A stretch of DNA of 64,000 bases from assembly GCF_019112525.1 (NCBI RefSeq), contig NZ_CP077800.1, positions 3,720,001 through 3,784,000 on the forward strand, written 5' to 3'. Every line of letters starts with the position of its first letter. Positions within the stretch are counted from its first letter, which is position 1. Position numbers and translations under genes: made by a program. Source of the stretch: Modestobacter sp. L9-4. GTDB lineage: Bacteria > Actinomycetota > Actinomycetes > Mycobacteriales > Geodermatophilaceae. Below are positions 1 to 8,483 of the stretch, piece after piece. The notes under the pieces were generated by a model, which searched no databases, had not been told where the DNA came from, and was given only the letters and a program-made list of their open reading frames with translations.

Positions 1-778
1 GCGGTCGCACCGAGCCGGTCGACATCAGGAACTCGTCGCTCTCCAGCCGCGGCCACGCCGGGGCGCCGCCCTTGACCAGGTCGACCACGACCACCGTGCG
101 CATGGCCGCCTCGACCGCGGTGCCGCACACCTCGCCCTCACCCTGCCGGCAGTGCCCGTCGCCCAGCGACAGCTGCGCCCCGGGGACGTTGACCCCCAGG
201 TAGACCGTCGTCCCGGCGCGCAGCTCGGGGGTGTCCATGTTGCCCCCGTGCGCCGCGGGCGTGATCGACATGAAGGCCTGCCCCGCGGCCGGGGCGACGC
301 CGAGCGTGCCGTGCATCGGGTCCAGCGGCAGCTCGACCTCCGGTCCGCCGCGGCGCGGCCGGAACAGGCAGGTGCCCCGCTCGCGGTCGACCTCGTAGAC
401 CCACACGACCTCCTCGAGCGGGTCGTGCAGCATCGCGGTCTCGTGGGTGGCGGTCAGCGCCCCGAAGTGCGGGAACGTCGTGGACACCGCCCAGTCGCGG
501 GCCGGGGCGATGTCGATGACGTGCACGGCGAGGGTGTCGCCGGGCTCGGCGCCCTCGACGTGCACCGGTCCGGTGACCGGGTTCAGGTGCGCCAGGTCGC
601 ACACCCGGCTGGGCAGGTCCTCGGCCGTGCGCACCCGGCCGCCGAAGCAGTCCTCGGTGGTGAGCTCGACGACGGTGCCGGGCTGCACCCGGACCAGCGG
701 CTCGGCGCCGCCGCCGAAGACGTAGCGGTACTGCTCCGGCGTCGGGTGCAGCCCGACGACCTCGAGGTCGGCGCTCAC
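1..778 (-). CDS. Acetamidase/formamidase family protein (partial, runs off left edge)
   Basis: Hydrolyses short amides such as formamide or acetamide to ammonia and the acid (family role; substrate inferred). The visible 259 residues are the N-terminal part of the FmdA/AmdA family. They include the family-like stretch GDGHCRQGEGEVCG near residue 215 and a preceding SITPAAHGGNMD segment. The start is a GTG at 776-778 whose GTGA overlaps the TGA of the upstream permease gene by 4 bases, so the two are translationally coupled. The C-terminus lies outside the window. Context (permease, amide-binding sensor, MarR) supports amide use for nitrogen. Confidence 0.88.
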   Translation of the reverse strand, partial: MSADLEVVGLHPTPEQYRYVFGGGAEPLVRVQPGTVVELTTEDCFGGRVRTAEDLPSRVCDLAHLNPVTGPVHVEGAEPGDTLAVHVIDIAPARDWAVSTTFPHFGALTATHETAMLHDPLEEVVWVYEVDRERGTCLFRPRRGGPEVELPLDPMHGTLGVAPAAGQAFMSITPAAHGGNMDTPELRAGTTVYLGVNVPGAQLSLGDGHCRQGEGEVCGTAVEAAMRTVVVVDLVKGGAPAWPRLESDEFLMSTGSVRP

Positions 779-2205
779 TTCACCGTCTCCTCGGCCAGCA
801 CGGGCTTGCGGCCGGTGGCGAGCAGGTAGACCAGCACCAGCACGCCGAGGCCGAGCCAGGCGAAGCCCAGCCGCTGGGCCGCCACGTTGGCGTTGACCAC
901 GACGTAGCTCAGGATCGCGAACCCGATGACCGGCACGATGAGGTGCCGCCACCAGTCGCGGCTGCCGTTGCGGACGACGAAGTGCACGACGACCGCCACG
1001 TGCAGCACCAGGAAGGCCGACAGGGCGCCGAAGTTGACCAGCGTCGACAGCGTCCCGATGCCGTAGTCGTCGCGGGTGGTCATGTACAGGCCGAGCACCA
1101 GGCTGACCGCGGCGACCAGCAGCGTGGCGTTGACCGGCACCCGGCGCGTGGGGTGGACCTTGCGCAGGAAGGCAGGCAGCTGCCGGTCGCGGGCCATGGC
1201 GAACAGCAGCCGGGAGGTGGCGGCCTGGGCGACGAGGGAGTTGGCGAAGCCCCAGGCGATCGCGGTCGCCACCGCGGTGACGATGTAGAGCCAGTGCCCG
1301 CTGGCGGCCTCGGCGGCGTCGTAGAAGGACGTGCCCGCGGCGTCGCCGTCGGCGATCAGGGTCGCGGGGGCGGGCACCAGCAGGGCGGCGATCCAGGTCT
1401 GGACGATGAACAGCGTCCCGGCCAGTGCGAGCGCGGCGATCATCGACTTGCCGATCGAGCGGGCGGACTCCCGGTTCTCCTCGGCCAGGGTGGAGATGCC
1501 GTCGAAGCCCAGGAAGCTCAGCACGGCGATCGAGACGGCGCCGAACACCAGGCTGACGTCGAAGGTGTCGCTGTCGTAGATCGGGGAGAACGCGTCGGCG
1601 CCGTTGCCGTTGCTGCTCAGCAGCGCGATCAGGCCGATGACCACGAACAGCGCCAGCACGACCAGCTCACCGATCAGCATGATCTTGTTGGTGCGGGCGG
1701 TGAACTCGATGCCGAGGAAGTTGACGACGGTGTTGAGGACGACGAAGGCGACCACCCACACCGCGACGGGGATGCCGCTGACGATCGCGTTCATGGCGAC
1801 GCCGGCGATCAGGTAGAGCAGGCCGGGGATGAGCACGTAGTCCAGCAGGATCATCCAGCCGGCCAGGAAGCCGACCGGCTGGGCGATGCCGCGCCCGGCG
1901 TAGGTGTAGACCGAGCCGGCCATCGGGAAGGCCCGCGACATCTGCGAGTAGGACGCCGCGGTGAACGCCATGGCCAGTCCACCGATGAGGTAGACGAGCG
2001 CGATCATGCCGCCGGAGGCGGAGAAGACGCTGCCGAAGATGCCGAACGGCGCGATCGGCACCATGAAGACCAGGCCGTAGACCAGCAGGTCGGTGAAGCT
2101 CAGCGAGCGCTTGAGCTCCTGCTGGTAGCCGAACGCCTCGACGCCGTCCTCGCCGGCGGTCGTCGCTGGTGCCTCGGCGGGGTGGGTGGTGCGTGGGTCG
2201 CTCAC
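775..2205 (-). CDS. APC-family amino acid/amine permease
   Basis: A 476-residue inner-membrane transporter of the amino acid-polyamine-organocation family with about 12 hydrophobic helices. The first helix region carries VFMVPIAPFGIFG, and a SFLGFDGISTLAEE segment in the middle is typical of APC permeases. The GTG start at 2203-2205 has AGGAGAGGA just upstream. The gene lies between an amide-binding sensor and the acetamidase, which it overlaps by 4 bases. Import of an amide, amine or related nitrogen source is therefore likely, but the substrate cannot be read from the sequence. Confidence 0.9.
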   Translation of the reverse strand: MSDPRTTHPAEAPATTAGEDGVEAFGYQQELKRSLSFTDLLVYGLVFMVPIAPFGIFGSVFSASGGMIALVYLIGGLAMAFTAASYSQMSRAFPMAGSVYTYAGRGIAQPVGFLAGWMILLDYVLIPGLLYLIAGVAMNAIVSGIPVAVWVVAFVVLNTVVNFLGIEFTARTNKIMLIGELVVLALFVVIGLIALLSSNGNGADAFSPIYDSDTFDVSLVFGAVSIAVLSFLGFDGISTLAEENRESARSIGKSMIAALALAGTLFIVQTWIAALLVPAPATLIADGDAAGTSFYDAAEAASGHWLYIVTAVATAIAWGFANSLVAQAATSRLLFAMARDRQLPAFLRKVHPTRRVPVNATLLVAAVSLVLGLYMTTRDDYGIGTLSTLVNFGALSAFLVLHVAVVVHFVVRNGSRDWWRHLIVPVIGFAILSYVVVNANVAAQRLGFAWLGLGVLVLVYLLATGRKPVLAEETVK

Positions 2206-2259
2206 GGCGGGTCCTCTCCTCAGCCGGCCCGTGGCCGGACGGGAGGACCGTAGTGGCGT

Positions 2260-2281
2260 TTTGTTTCCGTGTGGAAACGAA
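2260..2281. promoter_or_regulatory. AT-rich palindrome, candidate operator for the permease-amidase operon
   Basis: GTTTCC-GTGT-GGAAAC (2263-2278) is a perfect 6-bp inverted repeat that extends outward through a G-T pair and two A-T pairs. It is strikingly AT-rich for this DNA and lies about 55 bases upstream of the permease start. A site for the neighbouring MarR protein is an inference. Confidence 0.45.
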
Positions 2282-2295
2282 TCTGCGCCGGTCGG

Positions 2296-3360
2296 TCAGC
2301 CGGCGGGCAGCTCGTGGAACGTGAGCCCGTCCGCCCTGGCCAGCCGCGGCGCCGAGCGGGCCGTCCGGCCGCCACCTCCACCGGCGAGCAGCGAGCAGGC
2401 CAGCCGCACGCCGTCGTGGACGCTGCGGGCGTAGGCGCAGACGACCGGCGCGCTCGCGCCCGCCCGCTGGGCGTGCCGCTCCTGCAGGGCCAGCTGGTGC
2501 TCGTCGGTGGACGCGGGGGAGGCGGCGAACGACGGCATCGCCGCGTAGAGCTCCCCGGTGGCGTCCCCGCCCATCGCGTAGAGGCCGTTCTCCTCCAGCG
2601 CGCCCGACAGCCGCACCACCCGGCGGTCCAGTCCGGCCCGGGCGAACTCGCGGTGGAACAGGACGAGGTCGCGGCCGACCAGGCTGAGCAGCACGGCGTC
2701 GGCGCGGCTGCGCACCACCAGGTCCAGCAGCGGCCCGGGGTCGCCCGGGCCGAAGGGCACCAGCGCCTCGCCGACCACCTGCGCGCCCAGTGCGGCCAGG
2801 CTCTGCCGGGCGGCCAGGTGGACCGCGCGGGGCCAGACGTAGTCGGTGCCCAGCAGCACCCACCGTGTCGCGCGCCGGTGCCGGACGAGCCAGGCCAGCG
2901 CCGCGGCGTGCTGGGCGGTCGGGCCGTGCCCGGTCCGGTGGACGCCGGGCAGACCGCGGCCGCCCTCGTGCGGCGGGGTGAACACGTAGCTGCCCCGCCC
3001 GGCCCACGCCCGGGCGAGGGCACGGTGCACGTCGCTGGTGTGGAAGCCGACCAGGCTCTCGAAGACCCCGGCGTCGCGCAGCGCGACCGCCTCGGCCACC
3101 ACGACCTCCGGGGCGCGGCCGGAGTCGACCGGCACCAGCTCCACCCGCCGTCCGGACACCCCGCCGGCCTCGGTGCACTCCTCGGCGGCCAGGACCGCGA
3201 GGTCCAGGGTGGACGGCGCGGTCAGCGCGAGCGGCCCGGACAGCGGGACGGCCAGCCCGATCCGGACGGCGTCGGGCGCGGGTCCGGAGACGAGGACGTC
3301 CCAGGGGTCCCGCAGCGGAGACGGTGTGCCGCGCACGCCGCTGAGTATGGTCAGCCGCAT
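2296..3360 (-). CDS. Cytoplasmic AmiC-like amide-binding sensor (type 1 periplasmic-binding fold)
   Basis: A 354-residue protein of the branched-chain amino acid/amide binding-protein family. The fold begins almost at once with VRIGLAVPLSGPLALTAPST (about residues 33-52) and there is no signal peptide. That suggests a cytoplasmic ligand sensor like AmiC rather than an ABC-transporter receptor. Family-like features include GFHTSDVHRALARA and GTDYVWPRAV. The ATG at 3358-3360 shares the palindrome CATG with the start of the divergent MarR gene; an internal GTG (residue 9) is an alternative. The permease and amidase genes follow 90 bases downstream on the same strand. A regulatory partnership with the MarR protein is inferred. 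Confidence 0.75.
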   Translation of the reverse strand: MRLTILSGVRGTPSPLRDPWDVLVSGPAPDAVRIGLAVPLSGPLALTAPSTLDLAVLAAEECTEAGGVSGRRVELVPVDSGRAPEVVVAEAVALRDAGVFESLVGFHTSDVHRALARAWAGRGSYVFTPPHEGGRGLPGVHRTGHGPTAQHAAALAWLVRHRRATRWVLLGTDYVWPRAVHLAARQSLAALGAQVVGEALVPFGPGDPGPLLDLVVRSRADAVLLSLVGRDLVLFHREFARAGLDRRVVRLSGALEENGLYAMGGDATGELYAAMPSFAASPASTDEHQLALQERHAQRAGASAPVVCAYARSVHDGVRLACSLLAGGGGGRTARSAPRLARADGLTFHELPAG

Positions 3361-3817
3361 GCCGGGGCGGGACGTCGAAGCCGTGACGACCGGCCGCCCC
3401 GACCTGGTCGAGCTGCTCACCGCCACCTCCCGGCGGGTCGAGCGGGCCGTGTCGGCCGCGCTCGCCGAGGACGGCGGGACGCTGGAGGGCTACCGCGTGC
3501 TGCGCGCCCTGGCGGCCGCGCCCGGGGTCACGATGGGCCAGCTGGTCGCCCGGCTGCAGCTGCCCGGGCCCACCGCGACCCGGGTCGTCGACGGGCTGGT
3601 CGACGCGACCCTGGCCCACCGGCTGCCCGACCCGGAGGACCGGCGGCGGGTCGTCGTCCACCTGTCGGCCGCGGGCCGCACCCGGCTGGCCCGGTGGGAG
3701 TCGCTGGTCGAGGCGCGCGAGGCGGCGCTGGCCCGGTCGCTGGGGCAGGACCGGGTGGACGCGCTCGCCCAGGCGCTGACCGAGCTGGTCGAGGAGCCCG
3801 GCGCCGCCGACCGCTGA
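3359..3817 (+). CDS. MarR-family transcriptional regulator
   Basis: A 152-residue winged-helix regulator. The LEGYRVLRALAAAPGVTMGQ stretch leads into the recognition helix (LQLPGPTATRVVDGLVD) and then the wing DPEDRRRVVVHLSAAGR, the usual MarR layout. It is transcribed away from the amide cluster. Its ATG overlaps the start codon of the amide sensor on the other strand, leaving no room for a conventional promoter. A TATGGT box at 3346-3351 lies 7 bases before the ATG and would give a leaderless transcript. It probably controls the divergent operon. Confidence 0.85.
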   Translation: MPGRDVEAVTTGRPDLVELLTATSRRVERAVSAALAEDGGTLEGYRVLRALAAAPGVTMGQLVARLQLPGPTATRVVDGLVDATLAHRLPDPEDRRRVVVHLSAAGRTRLARWESLVEAREAALARSLGQDRVDALAQALTELVEEPGAADR

Positions 3818-3883
3818 TCGGTGCCGCACAACCCATCGCCGGGTAGACGATTAGGACGACGTGGTGCAGGGCACAACCCGACG

Positions 3884-4144
3884 GTGACCACAGTGCAGCG
3901 GGCGAGCACGTACGCGGTGGGGTTCGCGCGACCCGACCGGCGTTACTGGGCCCAGCCCGTCGACCAGCCCATGTCCTGGCACGCCGTGGAGGCGCACCGC
4001 CCCACGGACGAGCTCGACGGCGAGGTGGAACTGGCCGTCTGCGGCGCCATCGTGCAGGTGTGGGGCTCCCAGCAGTGGGAGCGCATCAGCACCGGCCGGT
4101 CCACCTGCGCCGAGTGCCGCCGCCTCACCGTCCCGACCGACTGA
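3884..4144 (+). CDS. Small Cys-rich protein, possible zinc binder
   Basis: An 86-residue protein I cannot assign to a named family. It has a WHAVEAH motif, a lone cysteine in ELAVCGAIVQVWG and a C-terminal CAECRR. This His...Cys...CxxC spacing resembles small actinobacterial zinc-binding proteins. The GTG at 3884 is preferred over the upstream ATG at 3821 because the extra 21 residues are low-complexity and Arg-rich. A strong hairpin follows at 4154. Confidence 0.55.
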   Translation: MTTVQRASTYAVGFARPDRRYWAQPVDQPMSWHAVEAHRPTDELDGEVELAVCGAIVQVWGSQQWERISTGRSTCAECRRLTVPTD

Positions 4145-4153
4145 CCCCACGGC

Positions 4154-4185
4154 CGACGCCTGCCCGGTGTGCCGGGCAGGCGTCG
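4154..4185. terminator. Bidirectional terminator hairpin
   Basis: A perfect 14-bp stem (4154-4167 with 4172-4185) closes a TGTG loop between two convergent genes. No T-run is present, as is usual in actinomycetes. Confidence 0.75.
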
Positions 4186-4192
4186 TCCGGGC

Positions 4193-4702
4193 TCAGCGCC
4201 GCTCGAGGACGCCGCGCACGATCGCGGCCTGACCGGCGTGCTGCAGGTCGTCACCGATCACGCTGAGCAGCCGGACGCCGAGGGTGACCGGCGGGTCCCA
4301 GCGCTCGTCCACGACCCGGTCCAGGTCCGCCGCCGACAGGGTGCGCAGGAAGTCGGCGGTCCGGCGGTGCACGTCGGCGTGGTAGTCGACGAGCAGCTGC
4401 GGGTCGGTGACCACGGTGGCCGCGACGTCCTCGCTGCTGAAGCCGTAGCCGATCGCGCCGGGCTCGAAGGGCAGTGTGAACCGGTCGGCCCAGCCGCTGG
4501 CCGTGTAGGCCTGCTCGGTGCCGGCGACCTCGGCCACGTGGTCGTCCTGGACCCGGGTCAGGTGCCAGACCAGCCAGGCGATCGTGTTGGCCTCGGGGTC
4601 GATCCGGGCGTTCAGCAGCTCCGGGTCGATCCCCTCGACCGCCCGGGCGACGACCTCCTCGATGTTGTCGAACGCGGTCAGCAGCAGCTCACGGCTCTCC
4701 AT
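4193..4702 (-). CDS. DinB-superfamily protein (DUF664 type)
   Basis: A 169-residue four-helix-bundle protein. The motif WLVWHLTRVQDDHVAEVAG supplies the first metal-binding histidine, and a DYHADVHRRT helix and a GDDLQHAGQA segment supply later ones. This matches DUF664/DinB enzymes, several of which use mycothiol or bacillithiol as thiol cofactor. The reaction here is unknown. It converges on the small Cys-rich gene and is followed 41 bases upstream by the kinase gene on the same strand. Confidence 0.85.
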   Translation of the reverse strand: MESRELLLTAFDNIEEVVARAVEGIDPELLNARIDPEANTIAWLVWHLTRVQDDHVAEVAGTEQAYTASGWADRFTLPFEPGAIGYGFSSEDVAATVVTDPQLLVDYHADVHRRTADFLRTLSAADLDRVVDERWDPPVTLGVRLLSVIGDDLQHAGQAAIVRGVLERR

Positions 4703-4743
4703 GTCGTCGGCCTACCCGTGGCCCCGCCGCGCCAGTCGTCGGC

Positions 4744-5928
4744 TCAGGACAGCTCGACGACCCCGGTGACCAGCAGCGCGAGCGCCGCGACGACGACGAG
4801 CAGGACGAGCACCAGCAGCACCATCGGGACGACGACCCAGCGCCGCTTGAACCGCAGCCGCCGCTGCTTCACCGCCTGCCGTCGCTCGTGCCGGCTGCGG
4901 GTGGGTGCGGCCTCCGCGTCGGCCCGGCGGCGGTCGGTCGCGTCGCGCACCTGGTGCCGGGCGCCGCGCACGGCGGTGCCCACCACGGCCTTGGACGTGG
5001 AGGCCAGGGCCAGCAGGTCGGCCAGCTCGAAGCGCTCGACGGTCCCGCCGAGGACCGCCGCCCGGGCACCGCGTGGGCGGGCCGGTGCGGCGTCGACCCC
5101 GGCGGCGACCTCCGCCAGCTCGCGCCGCGCCTGCGCCGCCGTCGTCCGCAGGGCCGGGTCCTTGGTGAGCAGCCCGCTCAGCAGCGGGGCGAGCGGGCCG
5201 GCGGCCTCGCCCGGCGCCGGCTCCTCGCGCACCACCGCCAGCAGCGTGGCCATGGGGGCGCCGCGGTCGAACGGCGGCCGCCCCTCGACGGCGGTGTAGA
5301 GCGTCGCGCCCAGCGACCACAGGTCGGCCGCGGCGGAGGACTGCTCGCCACGGGCCTGCTCGGGGGCCATGTAGGACGGCGAGCCGAGCACCGCGCCCTG
5401 GGCGGTCAGGGACGACTCGTCGGTCACGGTGGCGATGCCGAAGTCGGTGAGGCAGGCGTGCCCGTCGCCGTCGTCGAGCAGCACGTTGCCCGGCTTCACG
5501 TCGCGGTGCACGATGCCCGCGGCGTGCGCCACCTCCAGCGCCGACAGGACGTCGAGCCCGATCCGCGCGGCGGCCGCCGGGCTCAGCGGGCCGTCGTCCT
5601 CCAGGACCTGCTGCAGGCTGCGGGAGGGCACGTGCTCCATGACCAGCCACGGCTGGCCGTCCTCCACGACGACGTCGTGCACGGTGACCACGTGCGGGTC
5701 GTCGAGCCGGGCCGCGGCCCGCGCCTCGCGCAGCGTGCGCTCGCGGAGCACCGCGCGCTCGTCGTCGGTGAGGTGCACCGGGTAGCTGATCTCCTTGAGC
5801 GCCACCTGGCGCTGCAGCACCTGGTCGGTGGCCAGCCAGACCACGCCCATGCCGCCACGGCCGAGCTCGGAGACCAGCAGGTAGCGGCCGCCGACCAGCC
5901 GCTCGTCCCCTCCGGCCCCGGACGTCAT
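4744..5928 (-). CDS. Membrane-anchored Ser/Thr protein kinase without sensor domain
   Basis: A 394-residue Hanks-type kinase. The glycine loop LGRGGMGVVW is near residues 22-31, followed by lysine in VALKEISY, catalytic loop IVHRDVKPGNVLL, DFG in LTDFGIATV and SYMAPEQ. After the kinase domain comes a basic juxtamembrane stretch (RRQAVKQRRLRFKRRW) and one transmembrane helix. The chain stops about five residues beyond the membrane, so there is no PASTA or other external sensor. It is divergent from a potassium channel gene, 91 bases apart. A functional link between kinase and channel is possible but inferred. Confidence 0.9.
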   Translation of the reverse strand: MTSGAGGDERLVGGRYLLVSELGRGGMGVVWLATDQVLQRQVALKEISYPVHLTDDERAVLRERTLREARAAARLDDPHVVTVHDVVVEDGQPWLVMEHVPSRSLQQVLEDDGPLSPAAAARIGLDVLSALEVAHAAGIVHRDVKPGNVLLDDGDGHACLTDFGIATVTDESSLTAQGAVLGSPSYMAPEQARGEQSSAAADLWSLGATLYTAVEGRPPFDRGAPMATLLAVVREEPAPGEAAGPLAPLLSGLLTKDPALRTTAAQARRELAEVAAGVDAAPARPRGARAAVLGGTVERFELADLLALASTSKAVVGTAVRGARHQVRDATDRRRADAEAAPTRSRHERRQAVKQRRLRFKRRWVVVPMVLLVLVLLVVVAALALLVTGVVELS

Positions 5929-6019
5929 GATCACGTGGGTGCTCCGCGCACGAGGCGGCCAAACGCCCCACGCGCGGACGGTAGGTTGCGCCTCCAGCGT
6001 CCGACCCGGCAGGAGACCC

Positions 6020-7054
6020 GTGTTCCTCCTCATCACCCGGCTGACCCGCCTGCTGGGCAGCCGGCTGCACGGCTGGCGGCTGCCGCTGGCGGTGATCGTG
6101 CTGGTGTTCGCCACCAGCTGGCTGGCGATGGACCTGGTCGAGCCGGCCGACAGCGAGATCACCGCACCGGGCAACTACTGGTGGTACTTCGTCGTCACCG
6201 CCGCGACCGTCGGCTACGGCGACTACTTCCCCGTCTCCGGGGCCGGGCGCCTGGTGGGCACCTACGTCATCGTCGGCGGGATCGTCACGCTGACCCTGCT
6301 GTTCACGCGGCTCGCCGACTACCTGCAGTCGGTCCGCGGCAAGCGCCGGAGGGGTGTGGGAGCACTGGAGCTCACCGATCACGTCGTCGTCCTGGGGTAC
6401 CTCCCGGGCCGGACCGAGCGGATGCTCGCCGAGCTGCACGCGGAGAACGCGACACCGATCGCGCTGTGCGCGTGGGACGACGTGCCCGAGAACCCGGTGC
6501 CCGAGGACCCGGTGGTCTCCTTCGTGCGCGGCGACCTCACCCGGCACGACGTGATGACCCGCGCCTGCGTCGAGGCGGCCCGCACGGTGATCGTCGACGG
6601 GCGCGACGACAACGAGACGCTGGCCATCGCCGTCGCGGTCGAGCACGCCAACCCCGGCGTGCACACCGTCGCCGCGCTGCGCGACCTCGGCCGGCGCGAC
6701 AACCTGCGCTACGTCAACCCCGGCATCGCCTGCGTGCAGTGGCACATGCCCACGCTGATCACCGAGGAGGCGCTGGACCCCGGCATCACCGAGGTCTACA
6801 GCGACCTGATGAGCGCCGGCGGCCACGGCAACACCTACTCGCTGCAGCTGCCGGCCGGGCACGGGTTCGCGGTGTTCGGCGACTGCCAGACCCACCTCGG
6901 ACGGCGGTTCGGCGCGACCGTGCTCGCCGTGCGCAGCTCCGGTGGGCTCGCCGTCAGCCCGCCGTGGGACACCCCGCTCGGCGGCGCGACGACGCTGTAC
7001 TACGTCGGCCGCGCGCGGATCGACGTCCGGGAGCTGCGCGCCGCCACCCGCTGA
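6020..7054 (+). CDS. Potassium channel with C-terminal RCK/TrkA-N domain
   Basis: A 344-residue ion channel. Two transmembrane helices flank a pore loop with the selectivity filter TVGYGDYFP. Next comes a Rossmann-type RCK (TrkA-N) domain starting LTDHVVVLGY, with DLTRHDVM and DNETLAIAVAVEHA segments typical of nucleotide-binding RCK modules. The GTG start at 6020 has AGGAGA at 6011-6016. A TAGGTT box at 5982-5987 is a possible -10. It lies back to back with a Ser/Thr kinase gene. Confidence 0.9.
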   Translation: MFLLITRLTRLLGSRLHGWRLPLAVIVLVFATSWLAMDLVEPADSEITAPGNYWWYFVVTAATVGYGDYFPVSGAGRLVGTYVIVGGIVTLTLLFTRLADYLQSVRGKRRRGVGALELTDHVVVLGYLPGRTERMLAELHAENATPIALCAWDDVPENPVPEDPVVSFVRGDLTRHDVMTRACVEAARTVIVDGRDDNETLAIAVAVEHANPGVHTVAALRDLGRRDNLRYVNPGIACVQWHMPTLITEEALDPGITEVYSDLMSAGGHGNTYSLQLPAGHGFAVFGDCQTHLGRRFGATVLAVRSSGGLAVSPPWDTPLGGATTLYYVGRARIDVRELRAATR

Positions 7055-7057
7055 GGC

Positions 7058-7516
7058 TCAGTCCGGCAGCAGGGTGCTCAGCATCCGGGCGGTGTGCTCC
7101 ACCAGCGGCAGGTGCCGGCTCAGCGAGCGCGGCTGGGCCCGGCCCGCGACCCCGCACAGCGTGCCGTACAGCTCGCCGGATCGGGTGACCAGCGGGACGC
7201 CGAGGTAGGCGGCGACCCGGTCGCCGTGCAGGGTGACCAGGTCCCGGTAGGCCGGGACGGCGGCGGCGACGGTGGCCACCCGGGGGGCGGTGCCGCCGAC
7301 CATGGAGCGGCAGAACGACTGCTCCCACGGGACCGCGGTGCCGCAGGGCACCGCGTCGCGGGGATGGGTGAGCAGCACCAGCTGGTCCGGTGGCTGTACG
7401 TGGGTGACCATCCAGGCGTCCAGCCCGATGGTGCGGTGCAGGAACCCCAGGGAGGCGCGGGCGGCGGTGGTCCAGTCCTCGAAGGGGGCGACGTCGTCGA
7501 TCACGAGCGTGCCCAT
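7058..7516 (-). CDS. GAF-domain protein
   Basis: A 152-residue protein consisting of a single GAF domain. It has a DDVAPFEDWTTAARASLGFL helical start, an SFCRSMVGGTAP segment and the ending YLGVPLVTRSGELYGTLCGV that is characteristic of GAF domains. No output domain is attached, so it may act as a separate ligand or redox sensor. The ATG at 7516 is used because the upstream sequence is Arg/Pro-rich. It converges on the channel gene, leaving three bases between stops. Confidence 0.8.
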   Translation of the reverse strand: MGTLVIDDVAPFEDWTTAARASLGFLHRTIGLDAWMVTHVQPPDQLVLLTHPRDAVPCGTAVPWEQSFCRSMVGGTAPRVATVAAAVPAYRDLVTLHGDRVAAYLGVPLVTRSGELYGTLCGVAGRAQPRSLSRHLPLVEHTARMLSTLLPD

Positions 7517-7610
7517 GCACCGATGATGCGCCTCCCGGGGCCGCGGGGGCAGCCCTCGCGGTGCACTCCTGCCACACCCGTCCCACGTCGCACTGGGGTA
7601 CACAGGACAG

Positions 7611-8069
7611 GTGCCTGTCGAGGACCTGCCGCCCGCCGACGACGGCACCCGACTGCACCGGCCCGGGCCGCTGAGGTGGCTCGGCTACGCGATGGGCGCC
7701 GGCCTGCCCGCGCGGCACCGCGCCTGGGTGCTGCACGACACCACGACCAGCACCTGGGGGCAGCGGCACCTGGCGCGGGCGCTGGTGCAGATGGCCGTGC
7801 CGATCGCGCTGGTGCTGCTGCTGGTGCCCGGCCCGTTCTGGATCCGCGGCATGACCGCGCTCGGCGGGCTGCTGCTCGGGCTGATCTTCTCCTTCGCCTA
7901 CATGCCCGAGACGACCGAGAACCGGGTCAAGAAGGCAGGCTTCCCGCCCGGCACCGCCCAGGCGGTGCGCGACCAGGCCGAGCAGGGCCGCACCGCGGCG
8001 GAGTCGGAGCGCCGACGGACGGCCGCGGAGAAGCGGGCCGCCCGCTACCGGCAGCGCCAGGGCCGCTGA
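7611..8069 (+). CDS. DUF5313 membrane protein
   Basis: A 152-residue conserved actinobacterial protein. It starts (GTG) with a PGPLRWLGYAMGAGLPARHR segment and HDTT, which I recognise as the DUF5313 signature. Two transmembrane helices lie at about residues 60-98, followed by a basic, Ala/Arg/Glu-rich cytoplasmic tail probably forming a helix. Function unknown. Confidence 0.8.
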   Translation: MPVEDLPPADDGTRLHRPGPLRWLGYAMGAGLPARHRAWVLHDTTTSTWGQRHLARALVQMAVPIALVLLLVPGPFWIRGMTALGGLLLGLIFSFAYMPETTENRVKKAGFPPGTAQAVRDQAEQGRTAAESERRRTAAEKRAARYRQRQGR

Positions 8070-8070
8070 C

Positions 8071-8457
8071 TCAGCGGTCGAACAGCGTCACCGCGCCCGG
8101 TGTGACGGTGAACGGGTTGGCCCACTCGGAGGCGGCCGGGGTGATCGGCTGGGCATCGGTGACCACCACGAACGGCGTGCCCGGGTAGATCGCCAGCACC
8201 CGGCTGGGGGAGCCCAGCTCCTCGGTGTGCTCGACCAGCTCACCGCGGCGCAGCCGGGACGTCGTCCGTCGCCCGGTCAGCGGTTCGCCGACGGCGGCGA
8301 CCCACTGGGCGCCGTCGGTGTCGAAGGTGATCGAGGCGACCCGCTGCCCGGGCGGGGCCGGCTCGCAGCCGGCGAACTCGGCCAGGGCGTCGTAGAGCCG
8401 TTCGGCCTGCTCGTCGTCGCTGGCGCGCGGGAGGAAGAAGGCGACCATGCCCGTCAT
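8071..8457 (-). CDS. Hypothetical protein
   Basis: A 128-residue soluble protein of no family I recognise. It begins MTGMVAFFLPRASDDEQAE (a second ATG is at residue 4) and is a mix of beta-rich stretches such as RVLAIYPGTPFVVVTDAQP. Base use is like its neighbours, and it ends one base from the DUF5313 stop, so a real gene is likely. It lies downstream of the DUF2505 gene on the same strand, 26 bases apart, suggesting an operon. Confidence 0.6.
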   Translation of the reverse strand: MTGMVAFFLPRASDDEQAERLYDALAEFAGCEPAPPGQRVASITFDTDGAQWVAAVGEPLTGRRTTSRLRRGELVEHTEELGSPSRVLAIYPGTPFVVVTDAQPITPAASEWANPFTVTPGAVTLFDR

Positions 8458-8483
8458 CCTCGCGCGCCCCTCCGACGGTCCGG

